DNA from: Fimbriimonas ginsengisoli Gsoil 348
GTDB lineage: Bacteria > Armatimonadota > Fimbriimonadia > Fimbriimonadales > Fimbriimonadaceae
DNA: 64,000 nucleotides
Direction: 5' to 3'
NCBI GenBank assembly: GCA_945881865.1
Contig: CAMCVK010000006.1
Coordinates: 62,001-126,000 of the forward strand
Under the pieces are notes generated by a model. It ran no database searches. It was not told where the DNA came from and saw nothing but the letters and a program-made list of their open reading frames with translations. Below, piece after piece: positions 50,924-59,299 of the stretch; the first letter of the stretch is position 1, and the number at the start of each line of letters is the position of its first letter. The translations under genes were made by a program, and so were the position numbers.

Positions 50924-51961
50924 TTACTTGAGGAACTTCGGATCGATGTCGGTCATTCCCCACTTCTGAAGCTGCTTTGCCCAGTCGTTAAGGTTTTCCT
51001 TCGAGACCCGAATGAGGTCCATCTGGTTCATCTCGGCAACTTCCTTTCCGTCCAGCTTGTCCACGACAAAGCCGACCGACTTGTAGCCCCAGTCATAAAT
51101 CGGCTGAGCAAGAAGGACCGGCGCGATGCCCTTTTCCACGTAGGCAAGCTGAGCCGGAAGTGCGTCCACGGCAACGATCTTAACCTTCGCCGGGTCCATC
51201 GTAAGGAGGGAAGTGTTGAACAGCGGCCATCCGCCGATCATCGCCCAGGCGTTGATCTCGGGCTTGGCGTTCATTTCGCGCGTTACGGCTGCGGATGCAT
51301 CCTGGGGGGACTCGACGTGGTTAACGACGGAAATGATCTTGACGTTCGGGTAGGCCTTCGCGGCTTCCCTAACGCCCTCAACCCGCTTCTGGAGGTTCGG
51401 CGCGTTCTGGTTTCCGGCGAGGATCGCGACATTTACGGGACCCGAACCGGCGATTTTGGCGAGTTCGTCCATAACCTGCTTGCCGACCGCCATGTCGTCC
51501 GCCCCGTAGAAGCCGAATCGCTTCGAACCGGCGACGTCGCTATCAAAAGTGAACACCGGAACGTTCTTCGCGACGGCGTCATCGACCGCGCCTTTCACCT
51601 TGGCGGCGTCCGATGCGGCAAGGATGATCGCGTCCGTGCCGTCGTTCACGGCCTGGGCGATGCGCTGGGCCTGAACCTGGCCGTCTTCCTCGTTCGGCGT
51701 TCGCCAGTCAACCGTGATAGTTCGGCCCGACTTCTCGCCGAGTTCCTTCGCGGCGGCTTCGGCGCCCACCTTGGCCGACATGAACACGGGGTTGTTCGAG
51801 GATTTCGCGATCAGCGTGATCTTGATCGCCTTCTTATCGCCTGCGGCAACCGGCGTGCCCTCCGGCTTGGCGGCCTCGGGGCTTGGCGAACAGCCGACGA
51901 CTCCGGCGGCAATGACGGCGGCCAACAGCGGCAACGCGGCAGAAAGAAAGCGACTTCCCAT
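50924..51961 (-). CDS. Sugar ABC transporter substrate-binding lipoprotein
   Basis: A 345-residue binding protein of the ribose/galactose (Peripla_BP_4) family: lipoprotein signal with lipobox VVGC, then ITLIAKSSNNPVFMSAKVGA and AIILAASDAAKVKGAVDDAV, and TFDSDVAGSKRFGFYGADD. It delivers sugar to the permease and is co-transcribed with the ATPase two bases downstream. A permease and any sugar kinase or regulator are absent, so the cognate sugar is open. Related proteins bind ribose, xylose, galactose or autoinducer-2. Confidence 0.9.
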   Translation of the reverse strand: MGSRFLSAALPLLAAVIAAGVVGCSPSPEAAKPEGTPVAAGDKKAIKITLIAKSSNNPVFMSAKVGAEAAAKELGEKSGRTITVDWRTPNEEDGQVQAQRIAQAVNDGTDAIILAASDAAKVKGAVDDAVAKNVPVFTFDSDVAGSKRFGFYGADDMAVGKQVMDELAKIAGSGPVNVAILAGNQNAPNLQKRVEGVREAAKAYPNVKIISVVNHVESPQDASAAVTREMNAKPEINAWAMIGGWPLFNTSLLTMDPAKVKIVAVDALPAQLAYVEKGIAPVLLAQPIYDWGYKSVGFVVDKLDGKEVAEMNQMDLIRVSKENLNDWAKQLQKWGMTDIDPKFLK

Positions 51962-52026
51962 TTCCCCATGCTATCACTTTCCGGGGCCGCCAGACAGGTG
52001 GCGACCCCAACGAAACTGCGCCTGCT

Positions 52027-52764
52027 TTAGTTGGCGCGGAGGCGGTAGCGAACTGTCACCGTTCCCGCCAGGCTCACCTGGCCGGGTTCGACCGAGGCAG
52101 ATTTTTCCATTCGCGCAACGCCTGCGTCCATCATTGGCATCGGCGAAGGCATGAAGCCGCCGTTCTCGTTGATCTCGATAAGGTCGCCCAGCTTCATGCC
52201 GGCGGCTTCGGCCATGGCGGTTGCTTTGCCCTTCGCGTCCTTCACGGCGTTTCGAAGCGCGTCGTTTCGGGCAGCGGTGGAATCCTGCAGGCCAAAGCTA
52301 ATGCCCTGGATGTTGGTCGCTCCGGCGGCGACGGCGGCATCGATGACCGGGCCGACGTTGGCGATTTTGTTCACCTGAATCGTCAGCGTGTTGTTGCCGC
52401 TATAGGCCACCACGCGGGTGACGCTTTCGTTGTTTGCGTATTCCGGATACAGGCTGAAGTTGCTCGTCTGGATGTACTTCTTGTCGCCAACCAGCGGGGT
52501 CACACCGGCGATGATCTTGGCGATCTGCTCGTTCACCGCGTTCTGTGCGGCCTTGGCGGTTTTCTCGCGGGCGGTGATGCCGATGCTGAGCGTCGCCTGG
52601 TCGGGCGCAAGCTCCGACTTTCCGGTGCCGCTTACGGTGATGACGGGGCCGAGCTTGGCCATTTCGGCCGGGGTGGGCTGGGCACTGCCGTCGCCCTGGG
52701 CCAGAAGCGTGCCGATGAGGAGGAGACCGGCGAGGCCGGCCATGAGTTTTGCAGCGTTGTTCAC
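52027..52764 (-). CDS. SIMPL domain (DUF541) exported protein
   Basis: A SIMPL-domain protein of about 245 residues (VSGTGKSELAPDQATLSIGI, YIQTSNFSLYPEYANNES, AVKDAKGKATAMAEAAGM). Relatives such as E. coli YggE are periplasmic and linked to oxidative stress tolerance. The start is uncertain: GTG at 52764 gives MNNAAKLMAGLAGLLLIGTLL, a better signal peptide with a basic end than the ATG at 52743; the open frame extends further to 52854. It is divergent from the small membrane protein next to it. Confidence 0.85.
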   Translation of the reverse strand: MNNAAKLMAGLAGLLLIGTLLAQGDGSAQPTPAEMAKLGPVITVSGTGKSELAPDQATLSIGITAREKTAKAAQNAVNEQIAKIIAGVTPLVGDKKYIQTSNFSLYPEYANNESVTRVVAYSGNNTLTIQVNKIANVGPVIDAAVAAGATNIQGISFGLQDSTAARNDALRNAVKDAKGKATAMAEAAGMKLGDLIEINENGGFMPSPMPMMDAGVARMEKSASVEPGQVSLAGTVTVRYRLRAN

Positions 52765-52868
52765 ATCGGTAAGTGTGCGCGGCTGGCCCAAGTGTTCAAC
52801 GGTGGTCAAAGGTCCCGGGAATTTCTTGGCCGCAACCCCGGCGGCGGTCGGCACGATCTAACGGTGAG

Positions 52869-53120
52869 ATGAATCTTCTCTGGATGATTTTTGTTGGTTT
52901 TGTGGCCGGGCTGCTGGCGAAGGCGATTACGCCGGGGACCAAGAAAGAGCCGTCCGGATGCCTTTGGACGACGCTGTTGGGCATAGCGGGCTCGATCGTG
53001 GTTGGCAGCCTAATGGACCTGCTGGGGATTCAGGGCAGCGGTGGCACCATCGCGACGATCTTTGGCGCGACTATCGGCGCAGTCGGCTTGATTCTGCTCG
53101 CACGAAAGTTCTGGAAGTAA
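52869..53120 (+). CDS. GlsB/YeaQ/YmgE family small membrane protein
   Basis: An 83-residue protein with the family pattern: three hydrophobic, glycine-rich helices (MIFVGFVAGLLAKAITPG, GIAGSIVVGSLMDLLG, IFGATIGAVGLILLARKFW), also called the transglycosylase-associated family. Members are induced by stress in some bacteria; the biochemical role is unknown. The ATG at 52869 follows a weak GGTGAG. Confidence 0.87.
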   Translation: MNLLWMIFVGFVAGLLAKAITPGTKKEPSGCLWTTLLGIAGSIVVGSLMDLLGIQGSGGTIATIFGATIGAVGLILLARKFWK

Positions 53121-53304
53121 GTCGCCTTGCGCGGCATTCATCGACCACGAGTGTCGCGGCAAGCTATTCGTTCGCCTGAATCCAAACAACCGATACCGGG
53201 AGCAAACTCAGTTACCTCTTATCGGGGCCAAAAAGGACCGGCTAGGCCTACGACGACGCCCCTTTTGGAATGATCCGGGCGAACGTGCGTAGAATGCCCT
53301 TGTC
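53121..53304. other. Gap upstream of folE2
   Basis: 184 bases without a supported gene. I looked for a preQ1 or THF riboswitch, a Zur site and a tRNA and recognised none. Confidence 0.4.
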
Positions 53305-54126
53305 ATGGCCCCACGCGGAGACGCATTGCAAACCCCTACCGAAGACGCCCCCCGAGTTCTGGTTGATATCCAGAGCACGCAAGACGAACGCAACATCGCG
53401 ATCGATAAAGTCGGCGTCCGAAAAGTCAAATATCCCATCCAGGTGCAAGAGCGCGGCGGCGGAAAGCAGCAGACGGTCGGCCTTTTCACCCTTGCGGTCG
53501 ACCTGCCGAAAGAGTTCAAAGGTACCCATATGAGCCGCTTCCTTGAGGTTCTGGGCGAGTCGACGGAAGCCATTAGCGCGGCTTCGATCCCGACTATCCT
53601 CGCCGAGCTGCGCGCCCGGCTGCACGCCGACACGGCGCACCTTGAGGTCGGCTTCACTTTCTTCCGCACTAAGGCAGCCCCCGTCACCGGCAAAACCGGC
53701 CAGATGGGCTACGATTGCGGATTCTCCGCGGCGGGCGGCGCGCTGGAGCAGTTCCTGCTGACGCTCACGGTTCCGGTAACGACCCTTTGCCCGTGCAGCA
53801 AGGAGATCAGCGATTTCGGCGCGCATAACCAGCGCGGCTATGTCACCGTGAAGGTGCAGCCAAACGGCCACCTTTGGCTAGAAGACGTCATCGACATGAT
53901 CGAAGGCGCGGGCTCGGCGCAGCTGTATCCGGTGCTGAAGCGGCCGGACGAGAAGTTTGTGACCGAGCAGGCCTACTTGAATCCGCGGTTCGTGGAGGAC
54001 ATGGTGCGCGAAGTCGCCATCGCGTTCGACCAGCATCCGGGCGTCGCGGCCTACGAGATCGAGGTTGAAAATCACGAGTCGATCCATGACCACAACGCCT
54101 ACGCCTACCTCGCCCGCCGGAAGTAA
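53305..54126 (+). CDS. folE2: GTP cyclohydrolase FolE2 (type IB)
   Basis: Makes 7,8-dihydroneopterin triphosphate from GTP for folate and queuosine. Family motifs: VGVRKVKYPIQVQ near the N-terminus, HMSRFLEVL (H75) and the metal-binding cysteine C162 in TTLCPCSKEIS, then RGYVTV and LYPVLKRPDEKFVTEQAY. FolE2 can use metals other than zinc and in some bacteria replaces FolE when zinc is scarce. No Zur-like palindrome was recognised in the 184-base gap upstream. QueE is in the window but 25 kb away. Confidence 0.95.
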   Translation: MAPRGDALQTPTEDAPRVLVDIQSTQDERNIAIDKVGVRKVKYPIQVQERGGGKQQTVGLFTLAVDLPKEFKGTHMSRFLEVLGESTEAISAASIPTILAELRARLHADTAHLEVGFTFFRTKAAPVTGKTGQMGYDCGFSAAGGALEQFLLTLTVPVTTLCPCSKEISDFGAHNQRGYVTVKVQPNGHLWLEDVIDMIEGAGSAQLYPVLKRPDEKFVTEQAYLNPRFVEDMVREVAIAFDQHPGVAAYEIEVENHESIHDHNAYAYLARRK

Positions 54127-54216
54127 CGGGTACGTTGTCCGTCCCGCAGGGGGCAGGAGAAAAAATGTGTGCTAATCACGCAGCAGTCCCTAGCCATGTA
54201 GTGCTATGCTACTGCG

Positions 54217-55536
54217 ATGGACATTTCCGAGGAAACTAGGAAGGCTCTCCCGACGGCGAAAGAAATCTTTACTCCGATAAGCGCTATTGCTGTTGGGCTA
54301 GGGACCTGCTCTTGGCTGTTCCACAGCCTTACACATCGGTTTGGACAAGCCGACCCCCCCTGGCCCTCCATCATAACGTCGAGCCTACTTATTGCGATTC
54401 TCTTGTCCGTTGAATTTTATATTAGCCTGTTTTTCTCGCTTAAAACTTCGCAGTATATCGACTGGAAGCTAACCCCGAGGAGGGAACCCGGACCCAAGAA
54501 GGAGTCTCGGCTGCCTCCATGGGTCGGCAAACTTCCTTTTAATTCAGCTTTGCAGCAGATTGAAGCAGGCCAGAGCCCGAACCTAGGCGGAGCGCTGCTA
54601 GATCGAAAAGATGCGCGAAAGGCGATAATAAGAAAGTACAGATTTGTATCCTGGTTGTACGTCTTCTTAGCGATCTTACTGTTAACGGTGTTTGCCTTCT
54701 GGCCTACAAATCAGGACACTTGGCTATCTACTTTTCGGAATATTTTTGCTGGCACTGATACAAAGGTCTTGGAGTTTTCGGTCAAGGACCGAATGAAACT
54801 TATCCCTTTGAAGCCGCTGTGTGGTGGAGTCTGCTGTCTATTCCTGTTCGGCTATCTCTTCTACTTTCTTGAGCAGCGTAAATCCTGGCAGCTACGTCTA
54901 GCTGCTTGGAACAGTCAAGGTGGAGTGAAGGTTCAAGACAATAAGGAGGTAACAGACTACATTAATCGATTCTTTAATCGTCATGTCGGACTCGGTAGAT
55001 TTACAGCCGCAATCAGTCTGTTGCTATATGCAACTTTAGTCTACCCCGAAATTCCCCAAGAACTGGGTGGCGGAAGACCAAGGTTGTGTTATCTCACCTT
55101 AAAGTTGGATGAGCTTTCGGATGAACTAATTTGCCAACTGATCTATACTGATGCAATAAGTCATAAAAGAACTGACGTAGAATTTAATGCAGAATGTAAA
55201 CAGATTGCGACCAAAATTCGGGCCACCTCGCCGAATGTCGTTTCTTCGAAGCAACTTAAACTGTGGCTTATTGGCGATACTCACTATAGAATAGGAAGCT
55301 CGAGCTCGTCTGGCATAGGTGTCGGGAATGATCAATTCAACTATCACGTAGTGCTGGTGAAGAAGGACATCGTCCCATTTGTCACGATGCACGAATATGA
55401 GTACCAGCCCCCTAACAAAGACAGGAGGCTTCAAAACCAAAAGCTCGGATTGTTGTTGCGGGACGCAAATCCCTGGTTCCGAAGCCTGTTTCTCGAGGAA
55501 GACAGCAAGAAAGTAAGTAACTTTCTCGCACGCTGA
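54217..55536 (+). CDS. Multi-spanning membrane protein of unknown function, lower GC
   Basis: A 439-residue protein with about four hydrophobic segments (ISAIAVGLGTCSWLFHSL; IITSSLLIAILLSVEFYISL; FVSWLYVFLAILLLTVFAF; PLCGGVCCLFLFGYLFYFL), followed by a cytosolic C-terminal domain from about residue 260 to the end. The C-terminal part holds conserved-looking strands (LKLWLIGDTHYRIGSSS, QFNYHVVLVKKDIVPF). I cannot place it in a family. Its base composition and codon use (AT-ending codons, many Ile/Lys/Asn) differ sharply from folE2 and plsC on either side, consistent with horizontal transfer. No mobile-element gene or repeat flanks it. Confidence 0.7.
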   Translation: MDISEETRKALPTAKEIFTPISAIAVGLGTCSWLFHSLTHRFGQADPPWPSIITSSLLIAILLSVEFYISLFFSLKTSQYIDWKLTPRREPGPKKESRLPPWVGKLPFNSALQQIEAGQSPNLGGALLDRKDARKAIIRKYRFVSWLYVFLAILLLTVFAFWPTNQDTWLSTFRNIFAGTDTKVLEFSVKDRMKLIPLKPLCGGVCCLFLFGYLFYFLEQRKSWQLRLAAWNSQGGVKVQDNKEVTDYINRFFNRHVGLGRFTAAISLLLYATLVYPEIPQELGGGRPRLCYLTLKLDELSDELICQLIYTDAISHKRTDVEFNAECKQIATKIRATSPNVVSSKQLKLWLIGDTHYRIGSSSSSGIGVGNDQFNYHVVLVKKDIVPFVTMHEYEYQPPNKDRRLQNQKLGLLLRDANPWFRSLFLEEDSKKVSNFLAR

Positions 55537-55596
55537 GAAATGCGGCGGCGGCAACTGTTCTCTACTGGAGGGCCAAGGCTGACTGAGTCACCAAGT

Positions 55597-56232
55597 ATGC
55601 TCTCTGGTGTGGGTTTAAAGAGCGCTCTTATACTTTGTTGCGCCATGCTGGGTTCGGTATCGAGTGCCGACCGCGAGATCACCATCCCGGTCGGTAGAAA
55701 GCTGACCTACCGCAACGTCAGGTTCGAGTTCCAGGATGACCTTCGCGGAAAGGGGCCGAAGTCGGCGATGCTGGCGGCGGGACTGACCGCCGAGCTCGAG
55801 ATCGAGCTCCATTCCTTCCGCCAGGCTCTTCCCGGCCGAGACCGAAGCTGGCAGACGGCCGACTTCGCCTTCGTTCCGGCCGGACCAATCGCCGACCTCA
55901 GTCCGGGGTTCAGCTTCGGCGTGCAAGACATCGCAGACAAAACGGAACTCGGAGCGCGGTTCTATGCGGCCGTCACCTTCCGTACCGACATCAGCTTGGA
56001 AGGCGGCGATCGGCCCGGAGACCTGACCCTCGGCGGCTATTTTGGCAAGCGCGGATCCGGCTTCATCGGAGCTTCGCTCCCGCTCACCCCGCAACTGCGC
56101 TTCCTCGTGGAGCACGCAAACGGCGAGATCGGCGGCGGAATTGAGCTGCGCCCGGCGGGGCCGTTTGCTTTTCGGTACGCCAGCCGAGGCAAACAAACCT
56201 ACGCTAGTCTTCGATTGACTTGGCGGTTTTGA
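55597..56232 (+). CDS. Exported protein, possible outer-membrane beta-barrel
   Basis: A protein of about 211 residues with a signal peptide (MLSGVGLKSALILCCAMLGSVSSA) and a mature part of alternating hydrophobic strands ending in LRLTWRF, where the final Phe is the usual outer-membrane barrel insertion signal. Strand-like stretches include GARFYAAVTFRTDISLEGG and GGIELRPAGPFAFRYAS. The start at 55597 gives the signal peptide; an ATG at 55540 is also open. Codon use is back to the high-GC pattern. It overlaps plsC on the other strand by about 29 bases. Confidence 0.62.
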   Translation: MLSGVGLKSALILCCAMLGSVSSADREITIPVGRKLTYRNVRFEFQDDLRGKGPKSAMLAAGLTAELEIELHSFRQALPGRDRSWQTADFAFVPAGPIADLSPGFSFGVQDIADKTELGARFYAAVTFRTDISLEGGDRPGDLTLGGYFGKRGSGFIGASLPLTPQLRFLVEHANGEIGGGIELRPAGPFAFRYASRGKQTYASLRLTWRF

Positions 56233-56872
56233 TCGGCAGGCCGTTTTCGTTGCAAAGGCGGATGATCTCGGATTCCAGGTGTGCCAAGAAAAGAGCGCGG
56301 TTCTCGCGCTCATTCGCGCCCGTCGCCAAGTCGGCGTACTTAAACGGTTTGCCGTAGGCAACAACCACGCCGTGCCGCCGCTTTTTCGTCGGGTCTTTTG
56401 AAAACGCGATGTGGGTGCCCACGATTCCGACCGGAACCACCCACGCTCCGCTTTTTTGCGCCAAAACCGCCGGGCCGCTGTTGATCGCCCCCATGTGTTC
56501 GCCGTCCCCGCGGGTTCCTTCGGGGAACACCAGCAGCGTTTCGCCCGCCTCCAGGACTTTCACCGCAAACCGGATCGCCTCGCGGTCGCTCTCGCCGCGC
56601 CGAATGGGAAACGCCCCGATCTGCGTGATGATCCACCCAAAGAACTTGTTCTTAAAAAGCTCGACCTTCGCCATGGCGAGAAGCCGCCGGTGTCGCATCG
56701 TGCAGGCCAGCGCAGGCGGGTCATAGGTGCTGAGGTGGACCGGGGCAATAATGACGCCGCCGGTTGCGGGCACATTTTTGTCCCCCACCGACTTCAGGCC
56801 GCCCGTAAATCGAAAAAGAATGTCGAAAACGAAGACGGCAAGCCGGTAAACAAAAAGCGACCCGACCTTCAC
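56204..56872 (-). CDS. plsC: 1-acyl-sn-glycerol-3-phosphate acyltransferase
   Basis: A 222-residue lysophosphatidic acid acyltransferase family member that adds the second acyl chain to phospholipid precursors. The catalytic HLSTYD (H46, D51) and substrate-binding FPEGTRGD (about 117-124) are present, with IGAFPIRRGESD between. One N-terminal hydrophobic helix anchors it to the inner membrane. The start is a GTG. A good promoter (TTGCCA, 17 bases, TATATT) lies so close that the message may have almost no leader. The end overlaps the barrel-like gene. Confidence 0.9.
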   Translation of the reverse strand: MKVGSLFVYRLAVFVFDILFRFTGGLKSVGDKNVPATGGVIIAPVHLSTYDPPALACTMRHRRLLAMAKVELFKNKFFGWIITQIGAFPIRRGESDREAIRFAVKVLEAGETLLVFPEGTRGDGEHMGAINSGPAVLAQKSGAWVVPVGIVGTHIAFSKDPTKKRRHGVVVAYGKPFKYADLATGANERENRALFLAHLESEIIRLCNENGLPIKTAKSIED

Positions 56873-56880
56873 GATCGCTC

Positions 56881-56909
56881 AATATACTCCAGCAAAAAAA
56901 GTTTGGCAA
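56881..56909 (-). promoter_or_regulatory. Putative sigma-70-like promoter of plsC
   Basis: On the minus strand, TTGCCA (56904-56909) and TATATT (56881-56886) are separated by 17 bases. Transcription would begin about 56874, only about two bases before the GTG at 56872, which would give a nearly leaderless mRNA. Confidence 0.45.
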
Positions 56910-56924
56910 AATGGGTCCTGATTG

Positions 56925-56943
56925 ATGATTAATCATTGATCAA
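56925..56943. promoter_or_regulatory. Double palindrome upstream of the FCD-GntR gene
   Basis: atgattaatcat (56925-56936) is a perfect 12-base palindrome and the overlapping ttgatcaa (56936-56943) a perfect 8-base one. They lie 18-36 bases before the GntR start, a likely operator for that regulator itself. Function inferred. Confidence 0.45.
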
Positions 56944-56960
56944 CCGGCGTAGGAATACGC

Positions 56961-57611
56961 GTGAGACTGGCCAAAACCATCGGGGATCAAATCGCGGAAG
57001 CGCTGCGATCTCGGATTGTGAACGGGGAATATGCCCCGGGCACGCGCCTCGTCGAACGCAGCCTCGCCGAGGAGTTTGGGACCAGCCAAGGGCCGATTCG
57101 CGACGCCATCAAAGTGCTGGAAAGCCTGAACCTCGTCGCAACCCGCGCCCATGCCGGAACCTGGGTGAAGGGCGAATGCAACCTAGAAATGGCCGAAACC
57201 TTCCGCGTGAAGGCGGTTTTGCAGATGCTGGCTGGCGAACTCATCGCCCAAGCCCGGATAGATCTGGGACCCCTGCGAGAACACGAACTTGCCGCGTGTC
57301 GTGCCGCCGAGGCCGGTTTTGCCCCGGCGTTCCTTAAAGAAAACGGGATGTTGCACTCCGCCATCGTTCAGGCCAGCGGAAATGCACCCCTCGGCCAGTT
57401 GTGGGAGTCACTTGGAACGGAGCCCCTTTGCCTTGCAGACCGATTTGAACTCGCCCTAGACATGGACCGCGAAGTTCACGAACACGCCGAGATCTTCGCC
57501 GCCCTCGAAGCGGGTGACGCGCCCGAAGCGGGCCGCCGCCTGCGAATACACACCGAACAATTTGCCGATGCACTGAAGTCAGCGCGTCGGCGTGAACCCA
57601 AAACCGCCTAG
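56961..57611 (+). CDS. GntR family regulator, FadR/FCD subfamily
   Basis: A 216-residue regulator. The winged helix is LRSRIVNGEYAPGTRLVERS then EEFGTSQGPIRDAIKVLESL, followed by an all-helical FCD effector domain (LQMLAGELIAQARIDL, LFLADR-like LCLADRFELALDMDREVHEH and the C-terminal AGRRLRIHTEQFADAL). FCD domains bind small carboxylic acids with a metal held by histidines. The start is GTG. The gene lies 14 bases ahead of an SDR gene and a quinone-reductase-like gene, which it probably controls along with itself. It is divergent from plsC. Confidence 0.9.
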   Translation: MRLAKTIGDQIAEALRSRIVNGEYAPGTRLVERSLAEEFGTSQGPIRDAIKVLESLNLVATRAHAGTWVKGECNLEMAETFRVKAVLQMLAGELIAQARIDLGPLREHELAACRAAEAGFAPAFLKENGMLHSAIVQASGNAPLGQLWESLGTEPLCLADRFELALDMDREVHEHAEIFAALEAGDAPEAGRRLRIHTEQFADALKSARRREPKTA

Positions 57612-57625
57612 AACGGAACAGCAAC

Positions 57626-58360
57626 ATGAGCCAGACCATTGCCCTCATCACCGGCGCCAACAAAGGCATCGGCCTCGAAACCGCTCGTCAACTCGCCCAA
57701 CAGGGCATCCATGTCATCGTCGCCGGCCGCGATGCCGACCGCATCCAAACGGCGGTCAACGGCCTCACCGCGTCGGGCTTCTCCGCCGAGCCGCTGACGC
57801 TCGACGTCGCCAACCCGGCAAGCATCGCCGCAGCGGTCGAGGTCGTCACCCAAAAGCACGACAAGCTCGACATCCTTGTGAACAACGCCGGCATCCAAAC
57901 GGAAGGCGACTGGGCCGGATCGAACGCGGCGACGGTTTCGCAGACAGATCTCCGCGCCACTTTCGAGACCAACTTCTTTGGTTTGATCGACCTCACGCAG
58001 AGGCTATTGCCTTTGCTCGAGAAGAGTTCAGCGGGGCGCATCGTAAACCTGTCGAGCATCCTCGGCTCGCTGACGTTACACGCAAACCCGGTTTCGCCGG
58101 TCTACAACTCGAAGATGCTGGCCTACGACGCCTCCAAGACGGCCCTCAATGCGTTCACGATCCATCTGGCGCATGCCCTGAAGGACACGAAGATCAAGGT
58201 CAATTCGGCGCATCCGGGCTGGGTGCAAACCGACATGGGCGGCTCGGCGGCGCCGATGAACATCGAGGACGGCGCGAAAACCTCGGTGTGGCTCGCGACG
58301 CTTCCGGAGGATGGCCCGACGGGCGGCTACTTCCACAACGGCAAGCCGCTGCCCTGGTAA
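57626..58360 (+). CDS. Short-chain dehydrogenase/reductase
   Basis: A 244-residue SDR resembling carbonyl reductases. The NADPH motif is TGANKGIG (9-16), NNAG is at 86-89, the catalytic serine is in NLSSILGS (143-144), and Y167 and K171 follow in AYDASK. VPSGTD-like substrate loops are not distinctive. Co-directional with the regulator upstream and the MDR reductase 28 bases downstream, it probably reduces an aldehyde or ketone in the same response. Confidence 0.88.
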   Translation: MSQTIALITGANKGIGLETARQLAQQGIHVIVAGRDADRIQTAVNGLTASGFSAEPLTLDVANPASIAAAVEVVTQKHDKLDILVNNAGIQTEGDWAGSNAATVSQTDLRATFETNFFGLIDLTQRLLPLLEKSSAGRIVNLSSILGSLTLHANPVSPVYNSKMLAYDASKTALNAFTIHLAHALKDTKIKVNSAHPGWVQTDMGGSAAPMNIEDGAKTSVWLATLPEDGPTGGYFHNGKPLPW

Positions 58361-58387
58361 CGACACTTTCTCGCCTAAGGAACCCAC

Positions 58388-59299
58388 ATGAGAGCCATTC
58401 GATACAGCGAGTACGGACCTAGTTCCGTACTCCAACTTTTCGACCTTCCCGCTCCGTCGCCCGAGGACGGAAAACTCCTGGTGAAGGTCGACTTTGCCGG
58501 GATCAACCCCATCGACTGGAAAGTGCGAAGCGGCGGCTTCCGCGACTTTTTCCCACAGACCTTTCCCGTGATTCCGCTGGGCGAGTTCAGCGGCACGATC
58601 ATCGACACCGGCGGCGTTCCGGGGTTTGAGCCCGGCGAAGATGTCTTTGGCCTTGCTCCGCGGGGTGCGGCGGCCGAGCAAATCGTCGTCGACGTTATCG
58701 GCATTGCGCGGCGTCCTGAGAACCTGACGCAAACCGATGCCGGTGGCGTGGCGTTGGCCGCGCTTACGGCGTGGCAGGCGTTGTTTGACTTTGGCGGGTT
58801 GGTTGCCGGGCAGAAGGTGCTGATTCACGCGGCGGCGGGCGGCGTGGGTAGCTATGCCGTGCAGTTCGCAAAGTGGGCTGGCGCGACCGTCTATGCCACC
58901 GCATCGGAAAAGAATCGTGAGTACTTGAAGCTGCTCGGTGCCGACGAAGTGATCGACTACCACAAGGTGCGTTTCGAGGACGTCGTGTCCGATGTGGACG
59001 TGGTGCTGAGTTCGGTTCACGGCGAGACGGAGGAACGCTCGTACGGTGTGCTGAAGCCAGGCGGGATCCTGGTGAGCGTCGTCGGTGGCGGCGAAAACGT
59101 GCCGGAAGGCGTGCGCTTTGCGTCCCTGCGGATGCAGCCCAAAGAGGGTCAGTTGGCAAAGATCGCCGGTCTAATTCAGGAAGGACACGTTCGGGCGAGC
59201 ACCGAAGTGGTGCTTCCTTTGGAGAGCATCGGCGAAGCGCAAGATCGAAGCGAAACCGGCCGCACGCGCGGAAAGATCATCATCCGGGTCGAACGCTAG
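58388..59299 (+). CDS. NADP-dependent quinone oxidoreductase-like MDR enzyme
   Basis: A 303-residue medium-chain dehydrogenase of the zinc-independent quinone reductase group. It shows ALTAWQALFDFGGLVAGQKV and the nucleotide-binding HAAAGGVGSYAVQFAKWAG, with the later LGADEVIDYHKV. It lacks the zinc-ligand cysteines of alcohol dehydrogenases. It forms an operon with the SDR and GntR genes, a layout often linked to detoxification of reactive quinones or aldehydes. The end overlaps the FAD oxidoreductase on the opposite strand. Confidence 0.9.
   Translation: MRAIRYSEYGPSSVLQLFDLPAPSPEDGKLLVKVDFAGINPIDWKVRSGGFRDFFPQTFPVIPLGEFSGTIIDTGGVPGFEPGEDVFGLAPRGAAAEQIVVDVIGIARRPENLTQTDAGGVALAALTAWQALFDFGGLVAGQKVLIHAAAGGVGSYAVQFAKWAGATVYATASEKNREYLKLLGADEVIDYHKVRFEDVVSDVDVVLSSVHGETEERSYGVLKPGGILVSVVGGGENVPEGVRFASLRMQPKEGQLAKIAGLIQEGHVRASTEVVLPLESIGEAQDRSETGRTRGKIIIRVER

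Noticed and set aside
53121-53304. Riboswitch, Zur box or tRNA upstream of folE2
   Set aside because: No matching consensus or cloverleaf was seen on reading.
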